The notes beneath the pieces are model-generated. The model did not search any database, was not told the DNA's origin, and was given only the letters and a program-made list of their open reading frames with translations. From CAYPZL01 sp964415045 (GTDB lineage: Bacteria > Planctomycetota > Phycisphaerae > Sedimentisphaerales > Anaerobacaceae), in assembly GCA_964415045.1 (NCBI GenBank), contig CAYPZL010000001.1:18176-82175 (forward strand): a DNA stretch of 64,000 nucleotides, read 5' to 3'. Below, piece by piece: positions 51,870 to 60,200 of this stretch (the first letter of the stretch is position 1; every line of letters begins with the position of its first letter). The position numbers were made by a program, and so were the translations under genes.

Positions 51870-52433
51870 TTGAAGGTTCACGAAAATCCGCCCATCATGT
51901 GGCCTCCGGTGGAGTCCGTCCGGCTCTTCGAGGGGCAGTGGTGGGTCGCGCATACCAAGAGCAGAAATGAAAAGGCCCTGGCCCACGATCTGATGGCGAA
52001 GGATGTCAGCTACTTTCTGCCGATGACCTGGAAAGTGCGGCGCAGCAGCCACCGAACGATCAAATCGCTGCTGCCGCTCTTTACGGGCTATCTGTTCTTC
52101 TGCGGCAACGAGAACGACCGGGTCGAGCTGCTCAAAACCAATCGCGTGGCGAATCTTCTGGTGGTGACGGATCAGGACGTTCTGGTCAAAGAGCTCGTTC
52201 GATTCGAGCAGGCGCTGCGTGCCGGGGCGCCGCTGGTGCCGCACAAATACATCGAAAAAGGCCAGTGGTGCCGGGTGATCGCCGGCCCTCTGCTCGGCCT
52301 GGAGGGCATTGTCATCCAGACCCGGGGCAATACGCGTCTGGTGCTTCAGATCGATATGCTGGGCCAGGCTGCCAGCGTTGAGATCGACGTCGATATGATT
52401 GAGCCCGTGCCGAAGCCGCCGGAACGCTCCTGA
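51870..52433 (+). CDS. NusG-like polysaccharide transcription antiterminator (UpxY/RfaH type)
   Basis: A 187-residue protein. The NGN domain shows WWVAHTKSRNEKALAHDLMA and FTGYLFFCGNENDRVELLKT, the C-terminal KOW domain GPLLGLEGIVIQTRGNTRLV. RfaH/UpxY proteins load on RNA polymerase within the leader of capsule and O-antigen operons and stop premature termination. Start is uncertain: GGGAGA (51855-51860) favours the TTG at 51870 (or 51867), while the ATG at 51897 would give 178 residues. It is first in the operon with GHMP kinase, GalU and epimerase, the usual position of such a regulator. Confidence 0.87.
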   Translation: MKVHENPPIMWPPVESVRLFEGQWWVAHTKSRNEKALAHDLMAKDVSYFLPMTWKVRRSSHRTIKSLLPLFTGYLFFCGNENDRVELLKTNRVANLLVVTDQDVLVKELVRFEQALRAGAPLVPHKYIEKGQWCRVIAGPLLGLEGIVIQTRGNTRLVLQIDMLGQAASVEIDVDMIEPVPKPPERS

Positions 52434-52552
52434 CGGGCGGGGAACAGAGTTAAACGGGCACCGCCGGTTGGCCGAAGAGAAGGTGTGTGGCCCCGGCGTT
52501 GGGGGCCGCGCGACGAGCGCATGCCGCTGACTGCGTTGGCGAGGTATACAGA

Positions 52553-53572
52553 GTGATTATTCGGACCAAAGCCTATCCTAGAGTGGGGCTCATAGGAAAC
52601 CCCTCGGACGGCTATTTCGGCAAGACCATCTCGTTCGTGTTCAGCAACTTCCAGGCCGAGGTGGTCCTATATGAGACGCCGGAGCTGGAAATTCTGCCCA
52701 GCGAGAAAGACCGCTCGTGCTTCGCGAGCATCGACGGGCTGGTGCGGGACGTGCGCCTGCACGGCTACTACGGCGGGATTCGCCTGCTCAAGGCGACGGT
52801 CAAGAAGTTCTACGACTACTGCCGGGCCAATCAGATCGACCTGCACGCCAAGAACTTCACGATCCGCTACGAATCCAACATTCCCCACGGGGTCGGCCTG
52901 GCCGGCTCCAGCGCGATCATTACGGCGTGCCTGCGGGCTTTGATGGCCTTTTACGGGGTCAGCATCCCCAAGTACGTACAGGCCAATCTGGTCCTGGAGG
53001 CCGAGGTCGAGGAGTTGCATATTCCGGCCGGCCTGCAGGACCGGGTCATTCAGGTCTATGAGGGCCTGGTATACATGGATTTTGCAAAGGACATCATGTC
53101 CCGGCAGGGATACGGCAGCTACGCGCCGCTCGATCCCAAGCTTCTGCCCCGGCTCTACGTGGCCTACCGCGACGACCTTGGCGAGCCGACGGAGAAGTTC
53201 CACAACAACATTCGGCACCGCTTCGAGCAGGGCGAGCGCAAGGTGGTCAACGCCATGCGCTTCTGGGCCAACCTGGCCGACAAGGTCAGGAAGTGTCTCG
53301 TCAGCGGAGACCCCGCGCAGATCGGGGCGCTGCTCGACGCCAATTTCGACAGAAGACGACAGATCTACCAGCTCAGCGAAGAGAATCTGCGCATGGTGGA
53401 GGCCGCCCGCTCGGTCGGGGCCAGCGCCAAGTTTACCGGTTCGGGCGGCGCCATCGTCGGCACGTACGCCGACGATGGCATGTTCAGTGATTTACGCAAG
53501 AAGCTGCGGAAGCTCCACGTCAAGCTCATCAAGCCGAAAATTGTCCCCGGAAAAGGAAACGCCAGATTATGA
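52553..53572 (+). CDS. GHMP-family sugar kinase (glucuronokinase-like)
   Basis: A 339-residue protein starting at GTG with GAGG eight bases upstream. GHMP motifs: GLIGNPSDGYFGKTIS near 12-27 (motif 1), PHGVGLAGSSAI (111-122, motif 2 phosphate loop) and FTGSGGAIVG near 296 (motif 3). The GxPSDG form and downstream neighbours GalU and a UDP-sugar epimerase resemble the glucuronokinase or arabinokinase-like members that make sugar-1-phosphates for nucleotide-sugar salvage. Substrate is inferred; D-glycero-manno-heptose or fucose kinases are alternatives. Confidence 0.8.
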   Translation: MIIRTKAYPRVGLIGNPSDGYFGKTISFVFSNFQAEVVLYETPELEILPSEKDRSCFASIDGLVRDVRLHGYYGGIRLLKATVKKFYDYCRANQIDLHAKNFTIRYESNIPHGVGLAGSSAIITACLRALMAFYGVSIPKYVQANLVLEAEVEELHIPAGLQDRVIQVYEGLVYMDFAKDIMSRQGYGSYAPLDPKLLPRLYVAYRDDLGEPTEKFHNNIRHRFEQGERKVVNAMRFWANLADKVRKCLVSGDPAQIGALLDANFDRRRQIYQLSEENLRMVEAARSVGASAKFTGSGGAIVGTYADDGMFSDLRKKLRKLHVKLIKPKIVPGKGNARL

Positions 53573-54435
53573 TTCGCAAGGCCGTCATTCCCGCCGCCGG
53601 TTTCGGGACCCGCTTCCTTCCGGCCACGAAATCACAGCCGAAGGAGATGCTGCCGATTGTGGATACTCCCGTGATTCAGTACGTGGTAGAAGAGGCCGTG
53701 CAGGCCGGGATCACCGACCTGCTCATGGTCATCGGCAAGGGCAAGCGGGCCATCGAGGAACACTTCGACCGCAGTTTTGCTCTCGAGGCGCAGCTCGAAG
53801 CGCGAGGCAAGACGGCCGAACTCGAGGCGATGCGGCGTATCTCCGACCTCGCGGACATCTATTTCGTCTGGCAGAAGCAGATGCGCGGGCTTGGGGACGC
53901 GGTGTACTGCGCCCGATACCACGTGGATGACGAACCGTTTCTCGTGCTCCTGGGGGACACGCTGATCGATGCGGAGGTGCCGGCGGCCCGCCAGCTCGTG
54001 ACGCTTTTCGAGGAACTCCAGCAGCCGATCGTACTGCTGGAAGAAGTTGAGCCCAAGCGGGTCAGCCTGTACGGAATCATCGACGGGCAGGAGGTCAGGC
54101 CCGGCGTCTATCGCATCAACGACTTCGTCGAAAAGCCCCGTCCGCAAGACGCACCTTCGCATCTGGCGATTTCCGGGCGGTATCTGCTCACGCCGGACGT
54201 CCTGGAGTGCATCCGTCAGACGGGGCTGGACGCCAACGGCGAGGTCCAGCTCACCGAGGCGCTGCGCACGCTGGCGCGGAAGCGGCCGATGTATGGACTG
54301 AAGCTGAAAGGCCGGCGCTGTGACATCGGCAACAAGGAAGGATTCATCCGGACGAACATCGAGTTCGCCCTGAAGCGCGAGGATATGGCCGGCGATTTGC
54401 GGCGATACCTCGTCGAGCTTGCCGGGCGGCTGTGA
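53569..54435 (+). CDS. galU: UTP--glucose-1-phosphate uridylyltransferase
   Basis: A 288-residue protein overlapping the kinase by ATGA. GFGTRFLPATKSQPKEMLP is the nucleotide-binding and catalytic region of GalU/RmlA-type sugar nucleotidyltransferases; VGDYCA-like and FVEKPRPQDAPSHLAISGRY (Glu-Lys) sites and GNKEGFI follow. Makes UDP-glucose from UTP and glucose-1-phosphate; it may use glucuronate-1-phosphate if the upstream kinase makes that. In the cytosol. Confidence 0.93.
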   Translation: MIRKAVIPAAGFGTRFLPATKSQPKEMLPIVDTPVIQYVVEEAVQAGITDLLMVIGKGKRAIEEHFDRSFALEAQLEARGKTAELEAMRRISDLADIYFVWQKQMRGLGDAVYCARYHVDDEPFLVLLGDTLIDAEVPAARQLVTLFEELQQPIVLLEEVEPKRVSLYGIIDGQEVRPGVYRINDFVEKPRPQDAPSHLAISGRYLLTPDVLECIRQTGLDANGEVQLTEALRTLARKRPMYGLKLKGRRCDIGNKEGFIRTNIEFALKREDMAGDLRRYLVELAGRL

Positions 54436-54492
54436 CGCCCCGGGCGAAACCTCCGCAACGACGATTCTCTTTGAAAAGGACGGATACTCAGC

Positions 54493-55437
54493 ATGAAAGC
54501 CGTAGTTACCGGAGCAGCAGGTTTCATTGGTTCCCATCTGACCGAGCGACTCTTGAAGGACGGCTGGGCGGTGGTCGGCGTGGACAACTTCGACGATTTC
54601 TACGACCCCGCCATCAAGCGGCGCAATCTGGCCGCCTGCATCGCCAACGAGGATTTCACGCTGGTCGAGGCCGACATTCGGGACAGGGCGTCCATGGAAC
54701 GCGCCATTTCGGACGATACCGACGTCGTGATCCATCTGGCCGCCAGGGCGGGGGTGCGGCCGTCCATCGAGCAGCCTGAGCTTTATACCGACGTCAACAT
54801 CAACGGGACCGTCGTCCTGCTCGAAATCGCACGCGAGCGGGGTTTGAAGCGCTTCATCTTTGCCTCGAGCTCCAGCGTCTACGGCAACAACGAGAAGGTC
54901 CCGTTTTCAGAAGACGACAACGTGGATTTCCCCATCTCGCCGTACGCGGCCACGAAGAAGGCCGGTGAGCTGATTTGTCACACGTATCATCATCTCTACG
55001 ACATCTCGATGATCTGTCTGCGCTTCTTCACCGTGTACGGCCCGCGGCAGCGGCCGGACCTGGCCATCCACAAATTCGCCCGGCTCATCGAGGCGGGTGA
55101 GCCGGTCCCCGTCTACGGCGACGGTACGATGATGCGCGACTTCACCTACATCGACGATATCATTCACGGTGTCATTGCCTCGATCGGCAGATGCACGGGC
55201 TACGATATCTACAACCTCGGCGAGTCGCAGCCGATTTGCGTCAACGATCTTATCTCGGAATTGGAAGACGCGCTCGGCAAGAAAGCGATTCGCAACCATC
55301 TGCCGCTGCAGCCGGGCGACGTGGACCGGACCTACGCCGACGTCGCCAGGGCCGAAAAGGAGCTTGGCTATCGGCGCACCACTGACATCCGCACCGGCCT
55401 GGCTCAGTTCGTGGCCTGGCTGCGCCAGGACGCGTAA
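54493..55437 (+). CDS. NAD-dependent UDP-sugar epimerase (UDP-glucuronate 4-epimerase-like)
   Basis: A 314-residue extended SDR. Nucleotide-binding GAAGFIGS at residues 7-14, VDNFDDFYDPAIKRRNL (the loop after the Asp that prefers NAD), ASSSSVYGNN, the catalytic YAATKK and LRFFTVYGPRQRPDLAIHKF. The FYDPAIKRRNL loop is typical of UDP-glucuronate epimerases (Gae/LspL) and UDP-GlcA-type enzymes. With the GHMP kinase and GalU it would complete conversion of glucuronate to UDP-galacturonate. A 57-base gap separates it from galU. Confidence 0.88.
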   Translation: MKAVVTGAAGFIGSHLTERLLKDGWAVVGVDNFDDFYDPAIKRRNLAACIANEDFTLVEADIRDRASMERAISDDTDVVIHLAARAGVRPSIEQPELYTDVNINGTVVLLEIARERGLKRFIFASSSSVYGNNEKVPFSEDDNVDFPISPYAATKKAGELICHTYHHLYDISMICLRFFTVYGPRQRPDLAIHKFARLIEAGEPVPVYGDGTMMRDFTYIDDIIHGVIASIGRCTGYDIYNLGESQPICVNDLISELEDALGKKAIRNHLPLQPGDVDRTYADVARAEKELGYRRTTDIRTGLAQFVAWLRQDA

Positions 55438-55474
55438 CGCAGGCCATTGTCCAGAGCAGATGCGGGAGCACCCA

Positions 55475-55834
55475 ATGGCTGAAACACGCAGAGACACCCT
55501 GAGGCTCAATCCCGGCCGTGGCCCGAAGCGGCCTTCAATGGCAGCAGTTTCGATTCTTCTCTTGTCTGCCCTGGTATGTACTCAGAAGACTCACGGAGCA
55601 AACCGCCCATCCGGCATGGATGCGGAACTGAGGGCGAAATACAAAGCTGCGGCACCGTTGAATCACACCGTCAAGATCACCAGGGCCGGCAGCGTCCTGA
55701 AGCTTGACTACGAACTTGTCGGCACCGATGGAAAAGCATATTCCCTCTGGAAGATTCGCGATCGAAGCAAGCCAGCGTTCTCAGTCTATCGAGACAACGT
55801 CAAAGTAGGCGGCGGCACATTCGAGTTCGGCTGA
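55475..55834 (+). CDS. N-terminal part of a membrane protein split by an in-frame TGA
   Basis: A 119-codon reading frame starting MAETRRDTLRLNPGRGPKRP with GGGAG six bases ahead of the ATG; hydrophobic helix near residues 26-42 (MAAVSILLLSALVC). It then reads KITRAGSVLKLDYELVGTDG, a beta-rich region, and stops at TGA (55832-55834) after GGGTFEFG. The frame stays open beyond the TGA and continues, in the same frame and without another stop, into the gene at 55877 (GGSWCSYSWRVPYHVSGDLQ). The two may be one gene. I do not recognise the family. Confidence 0.6.
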   Translation: MAETRRDTLRLNPGRGPKRPSMAAVSILLLSALVCTQKTHGANRPSGMDAELRAKYKAAAPLNHTVKITRAGSVLKLDYELVGTDGKAYSLWKIRDRSKPAFSVYRDNVKVGGGTFEFG

Positions 55835-55851
55835 GGCGGATCTTGGTGTTC

Positions 55852-55868
55852 GTACTCGTGGCGAGTAC
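55852..55868 (+). other. perfect 7-bp hairpin 17 bases after an in-frame TGA
   Basis: GTACTCG-TGG-CGAGTAC forms a 7-bp stem with a three-base loop (55852-55868). It lies 17 bases after the TGA at 55832-55834 and its loop has a G at position 2, the general shape of a bacterial SECIS element. No selA/selB/tRNA-Sec gene is in this window, so the function is open; it could be chance. Confidence 0.4.
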
Positions 55869-55876
55869 CCTACCAT

Positions 55877-56656
55877 GTGTCCGGCGACCTGCAAATCGTC
55901 GTCTCGGCCGATATAGGCGAGTTCGGCCCCACAGACGGCGAGCCCGTCACGTATCATTTCAACCCCCTCTATCACGCCCAGGGCATGATCCCATGGTTGC
56001 TGTTGCCGTTGGCCTTTGTCGCTCTCCGAGAGAATCGGACACCACGAGCCGCATGGATTCTCGCCCCGATCGCATTGTTGGCCACGGTATATCTGGTCGT
56101 GATCAGGATGATGCGGGTGACCTCCGGGAGTGCGGCCCAGTTGCATGTGATGTTTACGATCATCGTTCTCGGATTGTCCATGGTCTGGCTGCTTGCCGAA
56201 CGCATTGGACGTCGAAATCGCTTTGTCACGTTCCTGCTGGCGAGCCTGATCTACTTCGGTTTCCTGGGCGTCAGCCTGCTGGCCAACGGACGGAGCCGGG
56301 ATGTCACTGCGATTGCGTCTCTCGCAGCCGTTTCGATTCCGGCGATTCTATTGGCCCTTTTTCTTGCCACGCCGCACTGTACAAAGCCTTTCCACGGCGC
56401 TCGATTCGTCGCATGGGTCGGGGTCGCGCTGTTTGTCGCGTTACTGGTCACATTTTCGGTAATCATGTTCGTGTTCTACCGGCCCTCGAACCGTTCGATT
56501 GAGAGTCTGCTGAGGGAATTGCTGATCGCCTCCTTCTTCGGTAGCCTGATATACTACGCGGGCCTGCTGCCGTTCCTGGTTTTGCTGTTGGCGAATCCCT
56601 TCTGGCGAAAACGCCTTGAGGCCGTTCTGGGGCTCCAGACGGAGGTTCCTTCGTAG
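55877..56656 (+). CDS. multi-helix membrane protein, possibly the C-terminal part of the gene at 55475
   Basis: A 259-residue frame beginning at GTG (55877). After an extended soluble start (SGDLQIVVSADIGEFGPTDG) it has about seven hydrophobic segments (IPWLLLPLAFVAL, ILAPIALLATVYLVVI, FTIIVLGLSMVWLLA, FLLASLIYFGFLGVSLLA, IASLAAVSIPAILLALFLA, WVGVALFVALLVTFSVIM, YYAGLLPFLVLLLA). It stands in the same frame as 55475-55834 and no ribosome site precedes the GTG, favouring a single split gene. No family recognised. A possible role in membrane transport is not supported by motifs. Confidence 0.6.
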   Translation: MSGDLQIVVSADIGEFGPTDGEPVTYHFNPLYHAQGMIPWLLLPLAFVALRENRTPRAAWILAPIALLATVYLVVIRMMRVTSGSAAQLHVMFTIIVLGLSMVWLLAERIGRRNRFVTFLLASLIYFGFLGVSLLANGRSRDVTAIASLAAVSIPAILLALFLATPHCTKPFHGARFVAWVGVALFVALLVTFSVIMFVFYRPSNRSIESLLRELLIASFFGSLIYYAGLLPFLVLLLANPFWRKRLEAVLGLQTEVPS

Positions 56657-56692
56657 TCTTGATCTTGCGTGCCGGCGAATCTCCATTAAGGC

Positions 56693-56721
56693 TTGCAGGG
56701 GGCTTGTATCTCCGTTATTCT
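56693..56721 (+). promoter_or_regulatory. promoter for asnA
   Basis: TTGCAG (56693-56698) and TATTCT (56716-56721), 17-base spacer; leader about 170 bases, which contains the structure at 56777-56837. Confidence 0.4.
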
Positions 56722-56776
56722 CGCGGCCCTATGGATACTCTGGGACAGAGTTTGTGTGGATGTGACAGCCCGGCAT

Positions 56777-56837
56777 GGGACGGTCGAGCGTCTCCCTGTG
56801 CGGAATGGCGCCCTCGGCATTTTTTTTGAGCCGTCCC
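56777..56837 (+). promoter_or_regulatory. structured asnA leader, possible attenuator
   Basis: GGGACGG (56777-56783) pairs with CCGTCCC (56831-56837); the T/A base next to each arm extends it. Inside this is a run of eight T (56820-56827) just after TGCGGAATGGCGCCCTCGGCA, which can form a short GC hairpin. A terminator-like hairpin followed by U8 nested in a longer stem would suit attenuation. No T-box or amino-acid riboswitch sequence is recognisable. Confidence 0.35.
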
Positions 56838-56899
56838 AAAACGTACGTCGATGCAGTGCCCACGGACATGTGGTGACATCTTGATAGGAGGACAACCCA

Positions 56900-58030
56900 A
56901 TGGCAGACAAGAAAGCAGACCTGGCCGGCCCCGGAATTGGTGACTACGCAGAACTCGAGAAGATTCTGCCCGACGACTACAGCACGCCGCTTTCGCCGAA
57001 AGAGACGCAGATTGCGATCTACGCGGCGAAGGACTACATCGAGGAGCATTTGTGTAAAGAGCTGAATCTGATTCGCGTCCAGGTGCCGCTGATCGTGGAC
57101 GTCGAGAGCGGCGTCAACGACATGCTGGATCGCGACGGGTCGCGTACGCCGATTCAGTTTCACATCTCCAACGACTACGACAAGAACCCCGTGGACGCCC
57201 AGGTCGTGCAGGCCGCGACGAAATGGAAACGTATGGCGCTCAAGCAGTTCGGCATGGATATCGGCGAAGGTCTGGTCACGGACATGCGGGCCGTGCGGAA
57301 GGACTACTTCCTCGACCACGATCACAGCGCCTACGTGGATCAGTGGGATTGGGAACTGGCCATCACCGCCGAGCAGCGCACGCTGGCGTTTCTCAAGCAG
57401 GTGGTGCAGAAGCTCTGGAAGGTCCTGAAAGGCGCCGAGCTTCACGTCCAGGAGATGTTCCCTCAGTTGAAGCAGGATCGCTATCCCGACCTGCCGGACG
57501 AGTTGACGTTTCTCCACGCCGAGGAGATCCTGGAGATGTACCCGGACCTGCCGCGCAAGGCCCGCGAGACGGCGGTCGTGCAGAAATATCCGGCCATCTT
57601 CATTTACGGCATCGGCTGGCCGCTCAAGGACGGCTACCCGCACGAGATGAGGGCCGCCGACTACGATGACTGGGCCACCGACACCAGTGCCGAGACGGGC
57701 AAGCCCACGCACGGCCTCAACGGCGATATTCTCGTGTGGAACCCCGTCACGAAACGCCGCCACGAGCTGACCTCGATGGGCATCCGCGTCAACGCCGAGA
57801 CGCTCAGGCAACAGCTTGAGATGTCGGGCCAGCTCGACATGCTCGAGTTCCCGTACCACCAGGCCATTATCAACGACCAGATTCCGTTGAGCATCGGCGG
57901 CGGTATCGGCCAGTCGCGCACGTATATGCTTCTGCTGAAAAAGGCCCACCTCGGCGAGGTCAGCGCCACGGTCTGGCCCAAGATCCTCAAGGACATGTGC
58001 CACCGGAAGAACATTCACGTCATCGACTGA
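56900..58030 (+). CDS. asnA: aspartate--ammonia ligase (AMP-forming asparagine synthetase A)
   Basis: A 376-residue class II aminoacyl-tRNA-synthetase-like enzyme that makes asparagine from aspartate, ammonia and ATP. Signature VDQWDWE at residues 146-152, PLIVDVESGVNDMLDRDGSR near 63-82 and GGGIGQSRTYMLLLKK near 333 are the AsnA motifs. E. coli AsnA has 330 residues; the extra length here is mainly an insert around 190-260 with KLWKVLKGAELHVQEM and AEEILEMYPDLP. Cytosolic. Preceded by GGAGG and a promoter with a structured leader. Confidence 0.93.
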   Translation: MADKKADLAGPGIGDYAELEKILPDDYSTPLSPKETQIAIYAAKDYIEEHLCKELNLIRVQVPLIVDVESGVNDMLDRDGSRTPIQFHISNDYDKNPVDAQVVQAATKWKRMALKQFGMDIGEGLVTDMRAVRKDYFLDHDHSAYVDQWDWELAITAEQRTLAFLKQVVQKLWKVLKGAELHVQEMFPQLKQDRYPDLPDELTFLHAEEILEMYPDLPRKARETAVVQKYPAIFIYGIGWPLKDGYPHEMRAADYDDWATDTSAETGKPTHGLNGDILVWNPVTKRRHELTSMGIRVNAETLRQQLEMSGQLDMLEFPYHQAIINDQIPLSIGGGIGQSRTYMLLLKKAHLGEVSATVWPKILKDMCHRKNIHVID

Positions 58031-58175
58031 GTGAGGTTCGACGATTCGGGCGCTGAGTGGCGGATGCGCTACCGATGCGAGAGGATCTTTGTGTTATGGG
58101 ACGCTGGCCGGCGTCCACCTCGGCCGGGTTGCATTGGCCGTTTGGCCCGCACCGAGAGTCTGAAACAGGCGGCGC

Positions 58176-58204
58176 TTGACCTGGGGGCGGAAGACCGGTA
58201 GAAT
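58176..58204 (+). promoter_or_regulatory. promoter for the metal-uptake operon
   Basis: TTGACC (58176-58181) and TAGAAT (58199-58204), 17-base spacer; a good sigma70-like pair just upstream of the small gene at 58234. No Fur-type palindrome like that at 43956 is visible near it. Confidence 0.55.
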
Positions 58205-58233
58205 TGCCGCCACATTGAACTTGTGTCCTATGG

Positions 58234-58608
58234 TTGGCCCGGAATAGACGAGCAGCAAGGGTGTACGCGTTCACGCGAAAACAGGCAGGCGGTTACAGGA
58301 CTCTCGCGGTCGGCATCGCGTTGATGTACATCGCGATCACGTCGACGGTCTCCATGATGCACAGCGACGACTGTCCGTTTTCCGGGCGTCCCGATGCACG
58401 CGAGACGTCTTTTCCTTCGGAGGACGGCTGTCCGGCCTGCAAATTCTTGGCCGGCTCGGACTCCGTGGAAGCGCCCTGTGACGCTGCCCCCGTCTTAAGC
58501 GAGGTGTCATTCTCAGTCGAATCGGCTCCCGATTCGGTTGTCGTCATCGCCAATTGCTGCGCGGGATCGATTATCCTGCGCGCTCCTCCCGTTTCATCCC
58601 TGTCATAG
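58234..58608 (+). CDS. small secreted or membrane protein with Cys motifs, in the metal-uptake operon
   Basis: A 124-residue protein (TTG start; a GTG at 58261 is an alternative; neither has a good ribosome site). One hydrophobic segment (LAVGIALMYIAITSTVSMM, residues 24-42) could be a signal or anchor. The remainder contains HSDDCPFSG, DGCPACKFLAG, EAPCDAA and VIANCCAGS. Five or six cysteines with a His-Asp-Asp-Cys motif suggest metal binding, but I recognise no family (a DUF2946-like protein is a weak thought). First gene behind the promoter at 58176, then the porin. Confidence 0.55.
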   Translation: MARNRRAARVYAFTRKQAGGYRTLAVGIALMYIAITSTVSMMHSDDCPFSGRPDARETSFPSEDGCPACKFLAGSDSVEAPCDAAPVLSEVSFSVESAPDSVVVIANCCAGSIILRAPPVSSLS

Positions 58609-58746
58609 CACGTCGGCCGTTGGCAAGGTGGGCGCGGTCGGGAGAGAACCGTTGTGTCCTCTCCGGCGCCTGCGCGCTATCCTCTGTCTGGACGGCCCCC
58701 TTGACGAATCTCATTTTGCACGAAGACAGAAACGGGAGAAGCAGGT

Positions 58747-60177
58747 ATGCGACCAGGAATATGTCTCCTTGTGGCTTGTTGGCTCGCGACGATCACGGCG
58801 GGGAATCCGTTGGCAGCCGCCGGGCAACAAGGTCAGGGATCCGAGCTGGAACAGCTCCAGCAGCAGGTCAGCGAGCTCACGCAGCTGATCAAACAGATGC
58901 AGGAGCAGCATGACAAGGAAATGGCGAGCCTCAGGGCCGAGATTGAGAAGCTCCGGCAGGCCCCGGGAGAGGCCGAGGAGGCCGAGCCGGCCGACGAGAT
59001 GGCTTTGCTGCGGGAACTGGCCCAGCAGCAGGCCGGCGGGGAAGCCGAGCCGGAGAAGGCTCCGGAAGAGACGGTCTTCAAAGCGGCCGGCCTGAGCCTG
59101 CAAAAGCTCAATCCGGAGATCAGCGCCGCCGGCGATTTTCTTACCTATTACCGCGATCAGAAGGGGGTTCGCAAACGCACCGACGCCGAGATACGCGGCT
59201 TGGAACTCAACGTACAGTCCTATCTCGATCCCTTCTCCTACATGAAGGCGACCGCCCACATGAGCGACGAAGGCGTACACATTGAGGAAGTCTACTTCAC
59301 GCGATTCTCGGCCTTCGCCGGCGCCAATCTCGACGTGGGTCGCTTTCGCCAGCAATTCGGCGTTGTCAACCGCTGGCACGAGGACGCCCTGGATCAGGTT
59401 CAGTACCCGATGGCTCTGCGACGCATTTTCGGGGACGAGGGCCTCGGTCAGACCGGCGCCTCGTTGGACTGGACGCTGCCGATGTGGGGACAGGCCCAGC
59501 AGGAGTTCACGTTCCAGGTTACCAACGCCGAGAATGAGGCACTGTTCGACGGCAACGCCCTCGGTACGCCTTCACTGCTGTTTCACTACAAGAACTACCG
59601 CGACCTTTCCAGAGACGCCTATCTGGAATGGGGCCTCAGCGGCTTGTTCGGCTGGAACGACGAGTGGAACGTGCAGCCGTCCGGAGGCGACGTGAGGACC
59701 GAGTATGACGCTTTGGGGACGCGGGTCTTCGGTGCGGACTTGTCGTACCTCTGGGAGCCCATCGACCGGGCGTTGTACAAGAACGTGGAATGGCGTAGCG
59801 AGCTCTACGTTCTCAACCGCGATATTCTCGCCCCGGACGACAGCGGGCGCGACACCATCAACGCCTGGGGCGGCTACAGCTACCTCCAGAGCAAAGTCGC
59901 CCGGAACCTGATTTTCGGGGTGCGCCTCGATTATTTCGAGCCCGACAGCAAGGACTATGCGGAGACGGCGAATTTGTCTCTGGCCCCCATCGCCTACCTC
60001 GACAAGGATCCCCATCGCTGGCAGGTCGGTCCCTATGTCACCTGGTGGCAGAGCGAGTGGGTCCGGCTGCGCGGCGAATACAACTACGCTTGGGGCAACG
60101 GCATGGAGCCCCATGAACACATCTTCTGGGGCCAGGCCAACTTCGCCATCGGCCCGCACAAACATGAACGGTACTGA
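58747..60177 (+). CDS. outer-membrane porin-type beta-barrel protein
   Basis: A 476-residue protein with a signal peptide (1-25, ending AAA-GQQ). A coiled-coil stretch follows (residues 30-75, SELEQLQQQVSELTQLIKQM), then an acidic linker and a barrel of about sixteen amphipathic strands (for example QSYLDPFSYMKATAHMSDEG, EEVYFTRFSAFAGANLDVGR, WVRLRGEYNYAWGNGMEPHE), ending in aromatic-rich HIFWGQANFAIGPHKHERY. Its place ahead of the metal-binding protein and permeases suggests a metal-selective outer-membrane entry, as found in other zinc-repressed loci. The metal is inferred only from the operon. Confidence 0.8.
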   Translation: MRPGICLLVACWLATITAGNPLAAAGQQGQGSELEQLQQQVSELTQLIKQMQEQHDKEMASLRAEIEKLRQAPGEAEEAEPADEMALLRELAQQQAGGEAEPEKAPEETVFKAAGLSLQKLNPEISAAGDFLTYYRDQKGVRKRTDAEIRGLELNVQSYLDPFSYMKATAHMSDEGVHIEEVYFTRFSAFAGANLDVGRFRQQFGVVNRWHEDALDQVQYPMALRRIFGDEGLGQTGASLDWTLPMWGQAQQEFTFQVTNAENEALFDGNALGTPSLLFHYKNYRDLSRDAYLEWGLSGLFGWNDEWNVQPSGGDVRTEYDALGTRVFGADLSYLWEPIDRALYKNVEWRSELYVLNRDILAPDDSGRDTINAWGGYSYLQSKVARNLIFGVRLDYFEPDSKDYAETANLSLAPIAYLDKDPHRWQVGPYVTWWQSEWVRLRGEYNYAWGNGMEPHEHIFWGQANFAIGPHKHERY

Positions 60178-60200
60178 TCCCGTGTTCGGAGGTAGATCCA

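Noticed and set aside
58098..58117. Hairpin GGACGC-TGGCCG-GCGTCC after asnA
   Set aside because: A six-base stem without a T-run; too weak to call as a terminator.
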